A stretch of DNA of 45,505 nt from Dysgonamonadaceae bacterium (lineage in GTDB: Bacteria > Bacteroidota > Bacteroidia > Bacteroidales > Azobacteroidaceae), in assembly GCA_031272085.1 (NCBI GenBank), contig JAISUN010000129.1, forward strand, positions 1 to 45,505, in the 5' to 3' direction. The translations under genes were made by a program, and so were the position numbers. Below the pieces are notes generated by a model, which did no database searches, was not told the DNA's origin, and saw only the letters and a program-made list of their open reading frames with translations. How positions within the stretch are numbered: position 1 is the stretch's first letter; each line of letters begins with the position of its first letter. Positions 23,714-32,685 of the stretch are shown here, one piece after another.

Positions 23714-24556
23714 ATGGCATATTATCAAAATAACGGTTTTGGCAGTCAATTTCCGGTTGTAACGCGCAATCTGCTGATTATCAACGTAGCGGTTTGCCTT
23801 GCCTGCTTCCTGTTCCGAAATTTAGTCGATTACCTGGCGCTGTATCACGTTTTTTCGCCGCAATTCCGCATATATCAGTTAGTTACATATATGTTTACCC
23901 ACGTAACATTCGACCATCTGTTTTTCAATATGTTCGCGCTTTTTATGTTCGGCTCGACGCTCGAAAACTACTGGGGGACAAAAAGATACCTCACTTATTA
24001 TATGGTAACGGGCATAGGCGCGGGGCTGATTCAGTTGCTCGTGATGTTGCTTACGCATATCAACGCCCCCACGATTGGCGCATCGGGAGCGGTTTTTGGA
24101 CTGCTGCTCGCTTTCGGGATGCTGTTTCCGAACACTCCGCTGTATTTTATGTTCATTCCCGTGCCGATAAAGGCAAAATGGATGGTGCTGGGCTACGGAT
24201 TGGTCGAACTGTTCTTCGGAGTAGCCGGTTTCAGTATGGACAACGTGGCTCATTTCGCGCATTTGGGCGGGATGTTGTTCGGGATTATCCTGATTCTCTA
24301 CTGGCGCAAAAAAGACGCAAACAGCGGTTGGAGCGGCGGCCAGTCGGAAACATTTTTGGACAAATTGAAGAAAAAATTTGAGCAAAAACCGAAATCCGAC
24401 GCTTATAAACGCCCCGAAACCGACTGGGAATACAACGCCCGACGCGCTTCGGAGCAAAAAGACATTGACCGAATCCTTGATAAAATCAAGTTTTCGGGTT
24501 ACGACAGCCTTTCGGAAGCAGAAAAAAAGCAACTGTTTAACGCCGGCAACAAATAA
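23714..24556 (+). CDS. Rhomboid family intramembrane serine protease
   Basis: 280 residues. Six membrane segments fill residues 15-210. The catalytic Ser is in GASGAVFG (about Ser124) and the catalytic His in NVAHFAHLGG (about His180); HVTFDHLFFNMFALFMFG provides the loop and the Asn-containing helix typical of the family. The soluble C-terminal about 75 residues are charged and include KKKFEQKPKSDAYKR. It would cut membrane proteins inside the bilayer; the substrate is unknown. The stop overlaps the next start (TAATG). Confidence 0.93.
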   Translation: MAYYQNNGFGSQFPVVTRNLLIINVAVCLACFLFRNLVDYLALYHVFSPQFRIYQLVTYMFTHVTFDHLFFNMFALFMFGSTLENYWGTKRYLTYYMVTGIGAGLIQLLVMLLTHINAPTIGASGAVFGLLLAFGMLFPNTPLYFMFIPVPIKAKWMVLGYGLVELFFGVAGFSMDNVAHFAHLGGMLFGIILILYWRKKDANSGWSGGQSETFLDKLKKKFEQKPKSDAYKRPETDWEYNARRASEQKDIDRILDKIKFSGYDSLSEAEKKQLFNAGNK

Positions 24557-25659
24557 TGAAACTGAAATCGTTTTTCGGAGGGATAGTAAGCATAATTAAC
24601 GCCGTTGCGCTCGGAATCCTGCTTTTATCGGCGTTTTCCGACTACGTTTCGCCATTACGTTTTTTGCCTGCGGCCTATCTGGGACTGTTTTTTCCGTTCA
24701 TTTTGCTCGGCAACCTGCTGTTTTTCATATTTTTAATCATCATCAGGAAATGGAAACAGGTTTTGTTGAGCCTTGCCGTATTTCTGATTTGTTCGAGTTC
24801 GATTTTTACCTATTTTCCCATTCATTTTAAGAAGGAAGAACCGCCGAAAACAGCCATTAAACTGCTGACTTACAACGTTATGCACTTTGAATGGATGACT
24901 AAAAACAAAGTTACAAACAAAAACGACCTTTTAGAATATATCAGTAAAAGCGACGCCGACATAATTTGCTTGCAGGAATACGGGGTTTATACGAACAACA
25001 ACGCTACTCATCTCACTGAAAATGAGGTAAAAACCGCTCTGAAAAAACTTCCGTATTACGAATTTATCCAGATATACGGCTTTCCGGGCGGGAAACTTGG
25101 AATGGCTATTTTTTCAAAATATCCCATTCTTTCGGTCGAAAGAATCAATTACACAAGCACTTACAACGGTTCATTTGCCGTGGAAATAAACGTGAGGGGG
25201 AAACGGCTGACTTTGATTAATAACCATTTGGAATCCAACAAATTAACCGGCGAAGACAAGGACGATTACCTGAAAATAACAAAGGACATCGACAGCCAGA
25301 CGCTCGACGTGCTGAAAAAAATCCTCTATTACCGGCTCGGCCCGGCTTACAAAATAAGGGCCAAACAGGCTCAACTGATTTCGGATTACATTGCAAAAAA
25401 CAAAAACAAATATATCGTGGTTTGCGGCGATTTCAACGATACGCCGATTTCTTACTCGCGCCACAAGGTCAAGGGCAAACTGAAAGACGCTTTTGTCGAA
25501 ACCGGAAACGGCGCGGGGATTACTTACAACAAAAACCGCTTCCTGTTCAGGATTGATTATATCCTCCACAGCGACAACATAAAGGCATACAAAGCAGGCG
25601 TGGGAAATCTGCGAAGTTCCGACCACTACCCGCTTTGGTGCTATTTGGATATGCAATAA
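24556..25659 (+). CDS. Membrane-anchored endonuclease/exonuclease/phosphatase (EEP) family protein
   Basis: 367 residues. Three hydrophobic segments in the first 85 residues anchor the protein; the EEP domain follows with [18 protein letters not shown] (metal-binding Glu), [17 protein letters not shown] and SSDHYPLW, all catalytic motifs of the DNase I-like fold. This family cleaves phosphodiester bonds in nucleic acids or lipids; with membrane anchor and outer-facing domain the substrate may be extracellular. It is translationally coupled to the rhomboid gene; a common pairing in Bacteroidales as I remember it. Confidence 0.88.
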   Translation: MKLKSFFGGIVSIINAVALGILLLSAFSDYVSPLRFLPAAYLGLFFPFILLGNLLFFIFLIIIRKWKQVLLSLAVFLICSSSIFTYFPIHFKKEEPPKTAIKLLTYNVMHFEWMTKNKVTNKNDLLEYISKSDADIICLQEYGVYTNNNATHLTENEVKTALKKLPYYEFIQIYGFPGGKLGMAIFSKYPILSVERINYTSTYNGSFAVEINVRGKRLTLINNHLESNKLTGEDKDDYLKITKDIDSQTLDVLKKILYYRLGPAYKIRAKQAQLISDYIAKNKNKYIVVCGDFNDTPISYSRHKVKGKLKDAFVETGNGAGITYNKNRFLFRIDYILHSDNIKAYKAGVGNLRSSDHYPLWCYLDMQ

Positions 25660-25673
25660 AAACAGAAAAAAAT

Positions 25674-27194
25674 ATGCTCGAAAAAATTATTATCCTCGAT
25701 TTCGGCTCCCAAACGACGCAACTCATTGCCCGCCGTTTGAGGGAACTGAATGTCTATTGCGAAATAGTTCCTTACAACAAATTTCCGCACAACGACCAGT
25801 CTGTAATTGGCGTAATACTGTCGGGAAGCCCGTTTTCGGTAAACGATACGGAGGCTTTCAAACCTTCGCTTTCCGAGGTCCGCGGCAAATATCCGCTGCT
25901 TGGAATCTGCTACGGAGCGCAATATCTGGCTTACGTTTCCGGAGGAAAAGTCGAAAAAGGCGATTCCCGCGAATACGGCCGCGCCCGCTTGAACAAAATC
26001 GACGGCAAAGACCCTCTGCTGCAAGGAATAAGTGAAAATTCGCAAGTCTGGATGTCGCACGGGGACACGATTACGGCTCTGCCTCAAAATTTTAAGATAA
26101 TTGCAAGCACCGAGGATGTAAATGCCGCCGCCTATCAGGTCGAAGGCGAAAAAACATGGGGCGTGCAGTTCCATCCCGAAGTTTACCACACCGAGCCGGG
26201 GACGCAGATTCTCGACAACTTCCTGAAAATTTGCGGCGCAAAAAAAGACTGGACGCCTCAATCGTTCATCGAAACTACGGTCGAAAAACTGAAATCGCAA
26301 CTTGGCGAAGATAAGGTGATTCTCGCTCTTTCGGGCGGCGTGGATTCCTCTGTCTGCGCGGTTTTGCTGAATCGCGCGATAGGCAAAAACCTGACCTGCA
26401 TCTTCGTCGATAACGGCTTACTCCGCAAAAACGAGTTCGAGCGGGTATTGGAAGACTACAAACATCTGGGGCTTAATGTTTTAGGCATAGATGCAAAAGA
26501 ATATTTTTACCGCGAATTAGCCGGCGTGAAAGAGCCGGAACGCAAGCGCAAAATCATCGGCAAAGGATTTATCGAAGTTTTTGAGCAAGAATCAAAGAAA
26601 ATCGAAGGAGTGCGCTGGCTCGGACAGGGTACGATTTATCCCGACGTGATAGAATCGCTGTCGATAACCGGAATGACGATAAAATCGCACCACAACGTAG
26701 GCGGATTGCCCGAAAAAATGAACCTGAAACTCGTTGAGCCGCTCCGTTTGCTGTTTAAGGATGAAGTGCGCCGCGTAGGCCGCGAACTTGGGATGCCGGA
26801 AAATCTTATCCGCCGCCATCCATTTCCCGGTCCGGGGCTTGGAGTGCGTATTTTAGGCGATATAACCCCCGAAAAAGTCAGGATTTTGCAGGATGCAGAC
26901 GACATTTTCATTCAGGGTTTGCGCGACTGGAAACTTTACGACGATGTTTGGCAAGCCGGAGTTATCTTGCTGCCTGTCAATTCGGTAGGCGTGATGGGCG
27001 ACGAGCGAACTTACGAAAACGCGGTCGCTTTGCGGGCTGTTACCTCGACCGACGCAATGACGGCCGACTGGGCGCGTTTACCCTACGAATTTTTGGCCAA
27101 AATTTCCAACGAAATAATCAACAAAGTGCGGGGCGTAAACCGCGTAGTTTACGACGTGAGTTCAAAACCGCCCTCGACTATTGAGTGGGAATAA
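25674..27194 (+). CDS. guaA: GMP synthase (glutamine-hydrolysing)
   Basis: 506 residues from [20 protein letters not shown]. The glutaminase half has GICYGAQYL with Cys79 and [11 protein letters not shown]; the ATP pyrophosphatase half has [16 protein letters not shown], and the dimer domain ends in [15 protein letters not shown]. It makes GMP from XMP with glutamine and ATP. Start chosen at ATG 25674, 14 bases after the previous gene; the longer frame would run inside that gene. The stop codon is part of the terminator stem. Confidence 0.96.
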   Translation: MLEKIIILDFGSQTTQLIARRLRELNVYCEIVPYNKFPHNDQSVIGVILSGSPFSVNDTEAFKPSLSEVRGKYPLLGICYGAQYLAYVSGGKVEKGDSREYGRARLNKIDGKDPLLQGISENSQVWMSHGDTITALPQNFKIIASTEDVNAAAYQVEGEKTWGVQFHPEVYHTEPGTQILDNFLKICGAKKDWTPQSFIETTVEKLKSQLGEDKVILALSGGVDSSVCAVLLNRAIGKNLTCIFVDNGLLRKNEFERVLEDYKHLGLNVLGIDAKEYFYRELAGVKEPERKRKIIGKGFIEVFEQESKKIEGVRWLGQGTIYPDVIESLSITGMTIKSHHNVGGLPEKMNLKLVEPLRLLFKDEVRRVGRELGMPENLIRRHPFPGPGLGVRILGDITPEKVRILQDADDIFIQGLRDWKLYDDVWQAGVILLPVNSVGVMGDERTYENAVALRAVTSTDAMTADWARLPYEFLAKISNEIINKVRGVNRVVYDVSSKPPSTIEWE

Positions 27195-27230
27195 ACTAAA
27201 AAAGGGGGCGAAGCCCCCTTTTTTAGTTTA
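27192..27230. terminator. Bidirectional terminator, perfect 18-bp stem
   Basis: TAAACT, AAAAAA, GGGGGC is mirrored exactly after a GAA loop by GCCCCC, TTTTTT, AGTTTA. It has A- and T-runs on both sides of the GC core, so it can end guaA transcription from the left and the CotH-like gene from the right. The guaA TAA stop is the first three bases of the stem. Confidence 0.92.
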
Positions 27231-27242
27231 TATCTGCGCGTT

Positions 27243-29246
27243 TTACCTTGTTTTTACAATCTTGAAAGCCTGTTTCCAGTTTTTCCCGTTGATAATTCCG
27301 ATGTAAATTCCTTTGGGAAGTCCGCTGACTTCAACAGTATTGAGGCCGACTTTGCAGTTTGTCGAAAAGGCTTTTATCCCCGACGGACTGTAAAGCGTCA
27401 GCAGCGCCGAACCGCATCCGCTGCCGAGGGTTACGCTGAAACGGTCGCTTATTATCGTTGGAAATATTCGGACTGCCTTTTCCCGTTCTGTATTTTGAAT
27501 TGCTGTACCGTCATCAATGCTTTCATATTTTTCGATAAACCAGTGCTGATTTACTTTTTCCGATAAAAATATGTTGTTGTCGTACTCTATTACCGGCGTT
27601 CCGTTGCTGAAACCGCCTCCGCTGTTGTTTACCGAATAGCCCGACTTCACATTTTCAAGGCCGTACATATTGCCGGTCAAAACCGGAGTAATTTTCCACT
27701 GTTGAGAGTTATCGCTCTCATTTACAGCGATTTGAATCAGATTATTGCCGCGTCCGTTTCCGGCCATTGCCAATCCCGAATTGCGGTTTACTATCTGGAA
27801 GGCGCTGTTGTTCAATGCCCTGATTAACCATTGTTGCGAGGGGTCTTCTTCTATCGGCGCCCACATAACTAAATTGGAAGAAGGTGCAACGGCATTTCCA
27901 TCGACGTCGATAGCATTGTTAGTTCCCTGATTTATAATACGATAGTAAAAATTTTCCGCTACAAATGGCGCAGAAGGTTCCTGTGGTTGAGTTTTTTCAA
28001 AACTTTCGGTCAGAAAATCCACTCTATTGGCGAGGTAGGTTTTCAGATAATCCACGCCCCGCTGGTAGGTTGTGAACAGGAATTGTTCGCGGTAAACCCT
28101 TGTACTCAACACTTTCCATCGATTGTAGTTTAGTTGCTGGGAGGCGTCGATTTCCAAAGCCGTCCGGTCGATGTAAGCAAGCAGGGAGTCTAAAATGCCG
28201 TTGCCGACAAGTTCTTTCCAGCGACGGTTGACGGCGGCTCTAAACCATTCGTCGCTCCACAGGCGCTCAATCCAGGTGCGGGGAGCGAAGGCCTTTTCCC
28301 GCATCAGGGACAGGGTGGCGTCGCCCAGCCGGTTGTCGTTATTAAAGGCGATGTCGAAATCCCAGAGCGGACCGAAGAAAAATTTATCAATCCCGCGCCG
28401 TTTATAGATATAGGTACTCCAAAAACAGTCGGGATTTCCGGTTAATTCGCTGGCTATGTACCAGTTAATCAGCGAGGTAGTATCAACCAAGTTCCGGTAT
28501 CCCAGATTTTCGTCTTTAAAATCGGATGAAAACAGGGCGCTTTCGAAGCGGTTTGTAAACTGTTTAATATAATTAAACTGTTGAGTGTTAATTTCATCGT
28601 CCTTGGGATATTTTACAGTTATTTTCAAGGCCTTGCTGCTTGTGAACCAAACAGGTTCGCCTTCTGCAAAACCGTCTATTTCAAGCAGGTAACCCCCTGT
28701 AAGATTCGGCTCGGAAATATCGTCGGCGCTCATATCTTCAACGTCCACGCGATTGCTGCCCTGCTCCATCTGGTCAGTAAGCATATAATTTCCAAGAAAT
28801 TCGCCATTCAAATACACATCGACAAACCGGGCTGCGGGCGTAAATTCAAATCCGAGCAGTTCGCTAACTTTGAACGCAACGGCGTTTCTAATCAGGGTTT
28901 TATCGGCGTGATTAGCCAGAAGAACCCAGTTTTTGGCTTTTGCCGACAGATTCAAAATTTTTGTTTTAGAATCCAATTTTACCCGGTAAGGCTTCTTGGC
29001 CAAACTCCATGTAGAATTGCCGCGTCCGCGGATAGTCATCGCCATATCAAGGTTTTCCGAAGCATCAGAACTGACGATTTTTATATTTCCGCTAATCCAG
29101 TTTTCCTTGTCGGTAACGGCCTGACTGTTCTGGGTTGTAAGATAAACAGTCGGCAAATTGGTCAGTTGCTGTTGGGCAAAAATGCAGTTCCCCGACAGTA
29201 AAATCAGGGAAACTGCAATAATTATTTGACTAAGAGTTCTTTTCAT
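27243..29246 (-). CDS. Secreted CotH-like kinase-fold protein with ricin-type lectin domain and type IX tail
   Basis: 667 residues. Signal peptide at 1-24 (ends NCIFAQ). CotH domain about 65-400: TIRGRGNSTWSLAKKPYRVK, LLANHADKTLIRNAVAF, FGPLWDFDIAF. CotH of Bacillus is a protein kinase of spore coat proteins; the bacterial surface forms have no settled role. Residues about 430-580 look like a ricin-type carbohydrate-binding fold with repeated QQW signatures (PSQQWLIR, SQQWKIT, NQHWFIE). The last about 75 residues (VRIFPTIISDRFSV, then GLPKGIYIGII and a basic end) form a Por/type IX sorting tail. Thus a cell surface or secreted protein. It follows the beta-galactosidase gene by 20 bases. Confidence 0.85.
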   Translation of the reverse strand: MKRTLSQIIIAVSLILLSGNCIFAQQQLTNLPTVYLTTQNSQAVTDKENWISGNIKIVSSDASENLDMAMTIRGRGNSTWSLAKKPYRVKLDSKTKILNLSAKAKNWVLLANHADKTLIRNAVAFKVSELLGFEFTPAARFVDVYLNGEFLGNYMLTDQMEQGSNRVDVEDMSADDISEPNLTGGYLLEIDGFAEGEPVWFTSSKALKITVKYPKDDEINTQQFNYIKQFTNRFESALFSSDFKDENLGYRNLVDTTSLINWYIASELTGNPDCFWSTYIYKRRGIDKFFFGPLWDFDIAFNNDNRLGDATLSLMREKAFAPRTWIERLWSDEWFRAAVNRRWKELVGNGILDSLLAYIDRTALEIDASQQLNYNRWKVLSTRVYREQFLFTTYQRGVDYLKTYLANRVDFLTESFEKTQPQEPSAPFVAENFYYRIINQGTNNAIDVDGNAVAPSSNLVMWAPIEEDPSQQWLIRALNNSAFQIVNRNSGLAMAGNGRGNNLIQIAVNESDNSQQWKITPVLTGNMYGLENVKSGYSVNNSGGGFSNGTPVIEYDNNIFLSEKVNQHWFIEKYESIDDGTAIQNTEREKAVRIFPTIISDRFSVTLGSGCGSALLTLYSPSGIKAFSTNCKVGLNTVEVSGLPKGIYIGIINGKNWKQAFKIVKTR

Positions 29247-29266
29247 TTTGTGTTTTTCTGATAGGA

Positions 29267-32200
29267 TTAATATTTGTATCCTATTTTTTTATCAACTTCC
29301 TGAACCGTTTTCAGCGGAATCAGCGTAAATCCGAAATCGTAACCGCGGTTGGCGGGGATTCGGTACTGCGGGTCGGCCTTTGCGCCCCAACTGTCGTAAC
29401 CGGCAACTCCCTGCTGGCGGAGGTCGATAGATACTTCCACGAAATTGCGGGGTTTTATGTCGTACTCGTGAGTTTGCTTGCGCATTACGTTTGCGGCGGC
29501 TTCATAATCCTTGTTCGCCTTGTCGCGCGGACTCATATTGCGCCACTGGTAATCGGCCGACGATTCCTGACAGTCCAAATCCTCGATAGAATTGCGCAAA
29601 GCATTGAACTCTATTGTTTTATCAGCCTCAATCAAGAGGCCTTTGCCGGTTTCCTCGTTGAGCGACAGCCAGCGGACGTCGGTGTGGTGGCCGGTTTCCT
29701 GCGGGCGGACGTAAGGATAATACAGCGATTCGGCAGTTGCGCTGTAAAGGCCAATCATCGTGCCTTTGAAGCGGTCGGCGTAGTTTTCTTCGGGGCCGCG
29801 TCCGAAATATTTAACCTTGTCCATTTCGGCAGGCAGGCGGAAGCGAAGCCCGATGCGCGGCAGTTCGGGAGTTTTATCGGCTGCGGCTGCAAAATTGGCC
29901 GAAACATGCAGTATTCCCGAAGGGAAAAGTTTGTAAACAAGCGTGTAGTCGTTTCCGGCTGCAAGCTTGTAAACAACGGTCAGAACGGCGGCTGCGCCTT
30001 CGCTGCCGACAAGAGTTTCCGCCACTTTCAGTTCGCGTCCCGAAGTTTTCCAGATTTGCAGATTTTTGGGATTTCCGTTGCCGTAATCGTTGTCATTTGG
30101 AGCACGCCAGAAGTTGGGGCGAAGGCCGAAACCATCCTTGAAATATTCCGTTCCGTCAACTTTGTAAGATGTAACGATTCCCTGTTTTTTGTCGAAAACA
30201 AATTCTGTTTTTGCTGATTTTGCGGTTATCAAGCCATCTGCTTCGGTAAAGGAAATCGCGGGTTCTTTCGGGGCAGCGTAAGCCGTTTTTTCGGCCTCGA
30301 AAGGCAGGCGCAACTGGTCTTCGGCTATTTTATGTCCGGCAGGAACAAGTCCGTCGGCTGTTTTTGTAAATACTTGTAAATTAAGGAAATAATCCGCTCC
30401 GGGCTTTGCCTTTACCGAGGGCAGCGGAACAGAAATCACGCTCGAATCCTGCGGGGCAAGCGGGCAGGAAAGAACGCCTTTTTTCAGGATTTTCCCGTTT
30501 TCGGTAACGTTATATTCGAGCCTGTATTCCGATAAATTGCTGAAATAGAAGCGGTTCTTAACCTTCACTGCGAAAGTTTTTCCGGCCGCTGTTTTATCGT
30601 CAGCCGCTTCAAAGGCTACATTTTGATAGCAATATTTCACTTCGGCCATCGCCGGATGAGGGTTCTGGTCGGGATTTACTATTCCGTCGGCCACAAAATT
30701 GCCGTCCGAAGGCTGGTCTTTGCCAAAATCGCCGCCGTAAGCCCAAAAATCGCGTCCCTTGCCGTCTTTTATTTTCACTGCGTGGTCAATCCATTCCCAG
30801 ATAAATCCGCCCTGGCAGTTGGGATATTTGTAAATTTCCCGCCACTGGTCGTAAAGACTGCCGTTGGAATTGCCCATTGCGTGCGAATATTCCGAAGGCA
30901 CGTAAGGGCGGTTGTCGGCGTTGTTCACGCTGCGTCCGTTTTCGCCGTAGAAAGTAAACGAGCGAGCCGAGGGATATTGCGGCACAATCATATCGGTATT
31001 CCAGTCTTCCAGAGCGCGTTCGTAGCAGACGGGGCGAGCCATCAGGAAACGGTCGGCTTCTTTCAGCCATGTATAGGTGTTGTAAAAATTGTAGCCGTTG
31101 CCCGCCTCATTGCCCAGCGACCAGATGGTTACGCAGGGATAATTCTTGTTTCGTTCAAACATATTGCGGGTACGCGATATATGGCTTTCTTTAAAATCGG
31201 GATTCTGGCCAAGCGTTCCTTTTCGCATATCCGACTGATATATAGTGTAATACATACCGTGCGATTCGATATTGGCCTCGTCGTAAACATAAATCCCGTA
31301 GTCGGAACACATCTCGTAAAACCGCCTGTCCTGCGGATAATGGCTTAAACGAACGGCATTTATGTTGTTCAGTTTCATCAACTCGAAGTTGCGGCGCATC
31401 TTTTCGGGCGTGATGTAATGTCCGTCCTCGGTTGTTTCGTGGATATTTGCGCCTTTCAGTTTTATCGGCTGCCCGTTTACGTAAAACAGCCGCAGCGGTT
31501 TTTTGTTTACAACAATGTCGGTAGTTTTTATTTCAATTCGACGGAAACCAACGCGGAAAGGAATGATTTCCAGCGTTTTGCCGTTTTCTTCAACATAAAG
31601 CGCCAGACGGTAAAGATTGGGCTTTTCGGCGTTCCATGTTGCGACGTCGGGAATTTGCGCCTCGAAATTGTAAGTTTCGATGCAATGGGGCTTTAAGGTG
31701 ATGATTTTTTCGCCGGAAGCCGCTATTTTTCCCGCTTTGTCCAAAAGGTCGTAGCGGAAAGTGAAATTTTTAATCGTTTTATAAGAATTCTTCAAATCCA
31801 CGCCGAGGCGAAAAACGCCGTTTTTGTAAGTATCGTCTAATGAAGATGTTACCCTGAAATCTCGCACTGCAATTTTGGGTTGCGACCAGATGAAAACGTC
31901 GCGTTCAATGCCGCTCATCCGCAGAAAATCCTGACATTCGAGCCACGAGCCGGTACTCCAACGGAAAATTTTCAGCGCAAGCGTGTTTTTGCCCGGTTTC
32001 AGATATTGGTTAATCAGAAATTCGGCCGGGTCTTTCGAATCCTCGCTGTATCCGGCTTCCTGACCGTTGATATAGACATAAACGCCTGATTTTGCGCCTG
32101 CTAAATGCAGAAAAATGTCGCGGTCGAGCCAATCGGCCGGAATATCAAAATCGCGGCGGTAAACTCCCACCGGATTTTCTTCGGGCAGCGTTGGCGGCTG

Positions 32201-32587
32201 CGGATTCCATGTCGCAAACTCGTAAGGCTGATTCACGTAAAACGCCTCGCCGAAGCCCTGCAATTCCCAGTTTCCGGGAACTTTTATATCTTTCCATCCG
32301 GCAGTCGGAACCGAGGGGTCGGTAATATTTTCCGGCAATTTTTTGTAGGCATCTACAAAGTAGAATTTCCAAATCCCGTTGAGCGGATAGTAAAATTTGC
32401 TGTCTTCATATCTGTAATCCGCTGCCGAAGCAGGGTTGTCATACGACATAAAGGTTGTCCGCGGGGCCTCTTTATTGACCTCCACCACTTTTACATCCTT
32501 CCAGTAAGGCATTGATTCCTGCGCATTTACAGACGCAGGCAAAAAAAACGTCAAACAAGTCATCACTGTTAAAAAAGTAGTTCTCAT
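29267..32587 (-). CDS. Glycoside hydrolase family 2 beta-galactosidase, secreted
   Basis: 1106 residues. Signal peptide 1-22 (SVNAQ). The LacZ layout is complete: sugar-binding jelly roll (PGNWELQGFG, GVYRRDFDIP), a beta-sandwich (SWLECQDFLRMSGIERDV), the TIM barrel with acid/base Glu about 494 (SLGNEAGNG) and nucleophile Glu about 566 (SEYSHAMGNS), the GGFIWEWIDHA strand, and the C-terminal beta-galactosidase small-chain domain. It should release terminal beta-galactose from glycans in the periplasm or outside. Its neighbours are two CotH-like proteins and a membrane regulator rather than a susC/susD pair, so it is not a classical polysaccharide utilisation locus within this window. Confidence 0.93.
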   Translation of the reverse strand: MRTTFLTVMTCLTFFLPASVNAQESMPYWKDVKVVEVNKEAPRTTFMSYDNPASAADYRYEDSKFYYPLNGIWKFYFVDAYKKLPENITDPSVPTAGWKDIKVPGNWELQGFGEAFYVNQPYEFATWNPQPPTLPEENPVGVYRRDFDIPADWLDRDIFLHLAGAKSGVYVYINGQEAGYSEDSKDPAEFLINQYLKPGKNTLALKIFRWSTGSWLECQDFLRMSGIERDVFIWSQPKIAVRDFRVTSSLDDTYKNGVFRLGVDLKNSYKTIKNFTFRYDLLDKAGKIAASGEKIITLKPHCIETYNFEAQIPDVATWNAEKPNLYRLALYVEENGKTLEIIPFRVGFRRIEIKTTDIVVNKKPLRLFYVNGQPIKLKGANIHETTEDGHYITPEKMRRNFELMKLNNINAVRLSHYPQDRRFYEMCSDYGIYVYDEANIESHGMYYTIYQSDMRKGTLGQNPDFKESHISRTRNMFERNKNYPCVTIWSLGNEAGNGYNFYNTYTWLKEADRFLMARPVCYERALEDWNTDMIVPQYPSARSFTFYGENGRSVNNADNRPYVPSEYSHAMGNSNGSLYDQWREIYKYPNCQGGFIWEWIDHAVKIKDGKGRDFWAYGGDFGKDQPSDGNFVADGIVNPDQNPHPAMAEVKYCYQNVAFEAADDKTAAGKTFAVKVKNRFYFSNLSEYRLEYNVTENGKILKKGVLSCPLAPQDSSVISVPLPSVKAKPGADYFLNLQVFTKTADGLVPAGHKIAEDQLRLPFEAEKTAYAAPKEPAISFTEADGLITAKSAKTEFVFDKKQGIVTSYKVDGTEYFKDGFGLRPNFWRAPNDNDYGNGNPKNLQIWKTSGRELKVAETLVGSEGAAAVLTVVYKLAAGNDYTLVYKLFPSGILHVSANFAAAADKTPELPRIGLRFRLPAEMDKVKYFGRGPEENYADRFKGTMIGLYSATAESLYYPYVRPQETGHHTDVRWLSLNEETGKGLLIEADKTIEFNALRNSIEDLDCQESSADYQWRNMSPRDKANKDYEAAANVMRKQTHEYDIKPRNFVEVSIDLRQQGVAGYDSWGAKADPQYRIPANRGYDFGFTLIPLKTVQEVDKKIGYKY

Positions 32588-32610
32588 ATTGCATAAAATT
32601 TAATTTGATA

Positions 32611-32644
32611 CAAAAATACATTATTTTTTTGAATTTTGGGCAAA
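32611..32644 (-). promoter_or_regulatory. Promoter of the beta-galactosidase gene (TTTG, 22 bases, TATTTTTG)
   Basis: Minus strand: TTTG at 32641-32644 and TATTTTTG at 32611-32618, 22 bases between, slightly longer than the usual 19-21. The start codon is about 24 bases downstream. It separates the GH2/CotH unit from the regulator gene. Confidence 0.5.
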
Positions 32645-32685
32645 AATAATGAAAATATATGTAGTTACGTGGTTTTGTATAGCGC

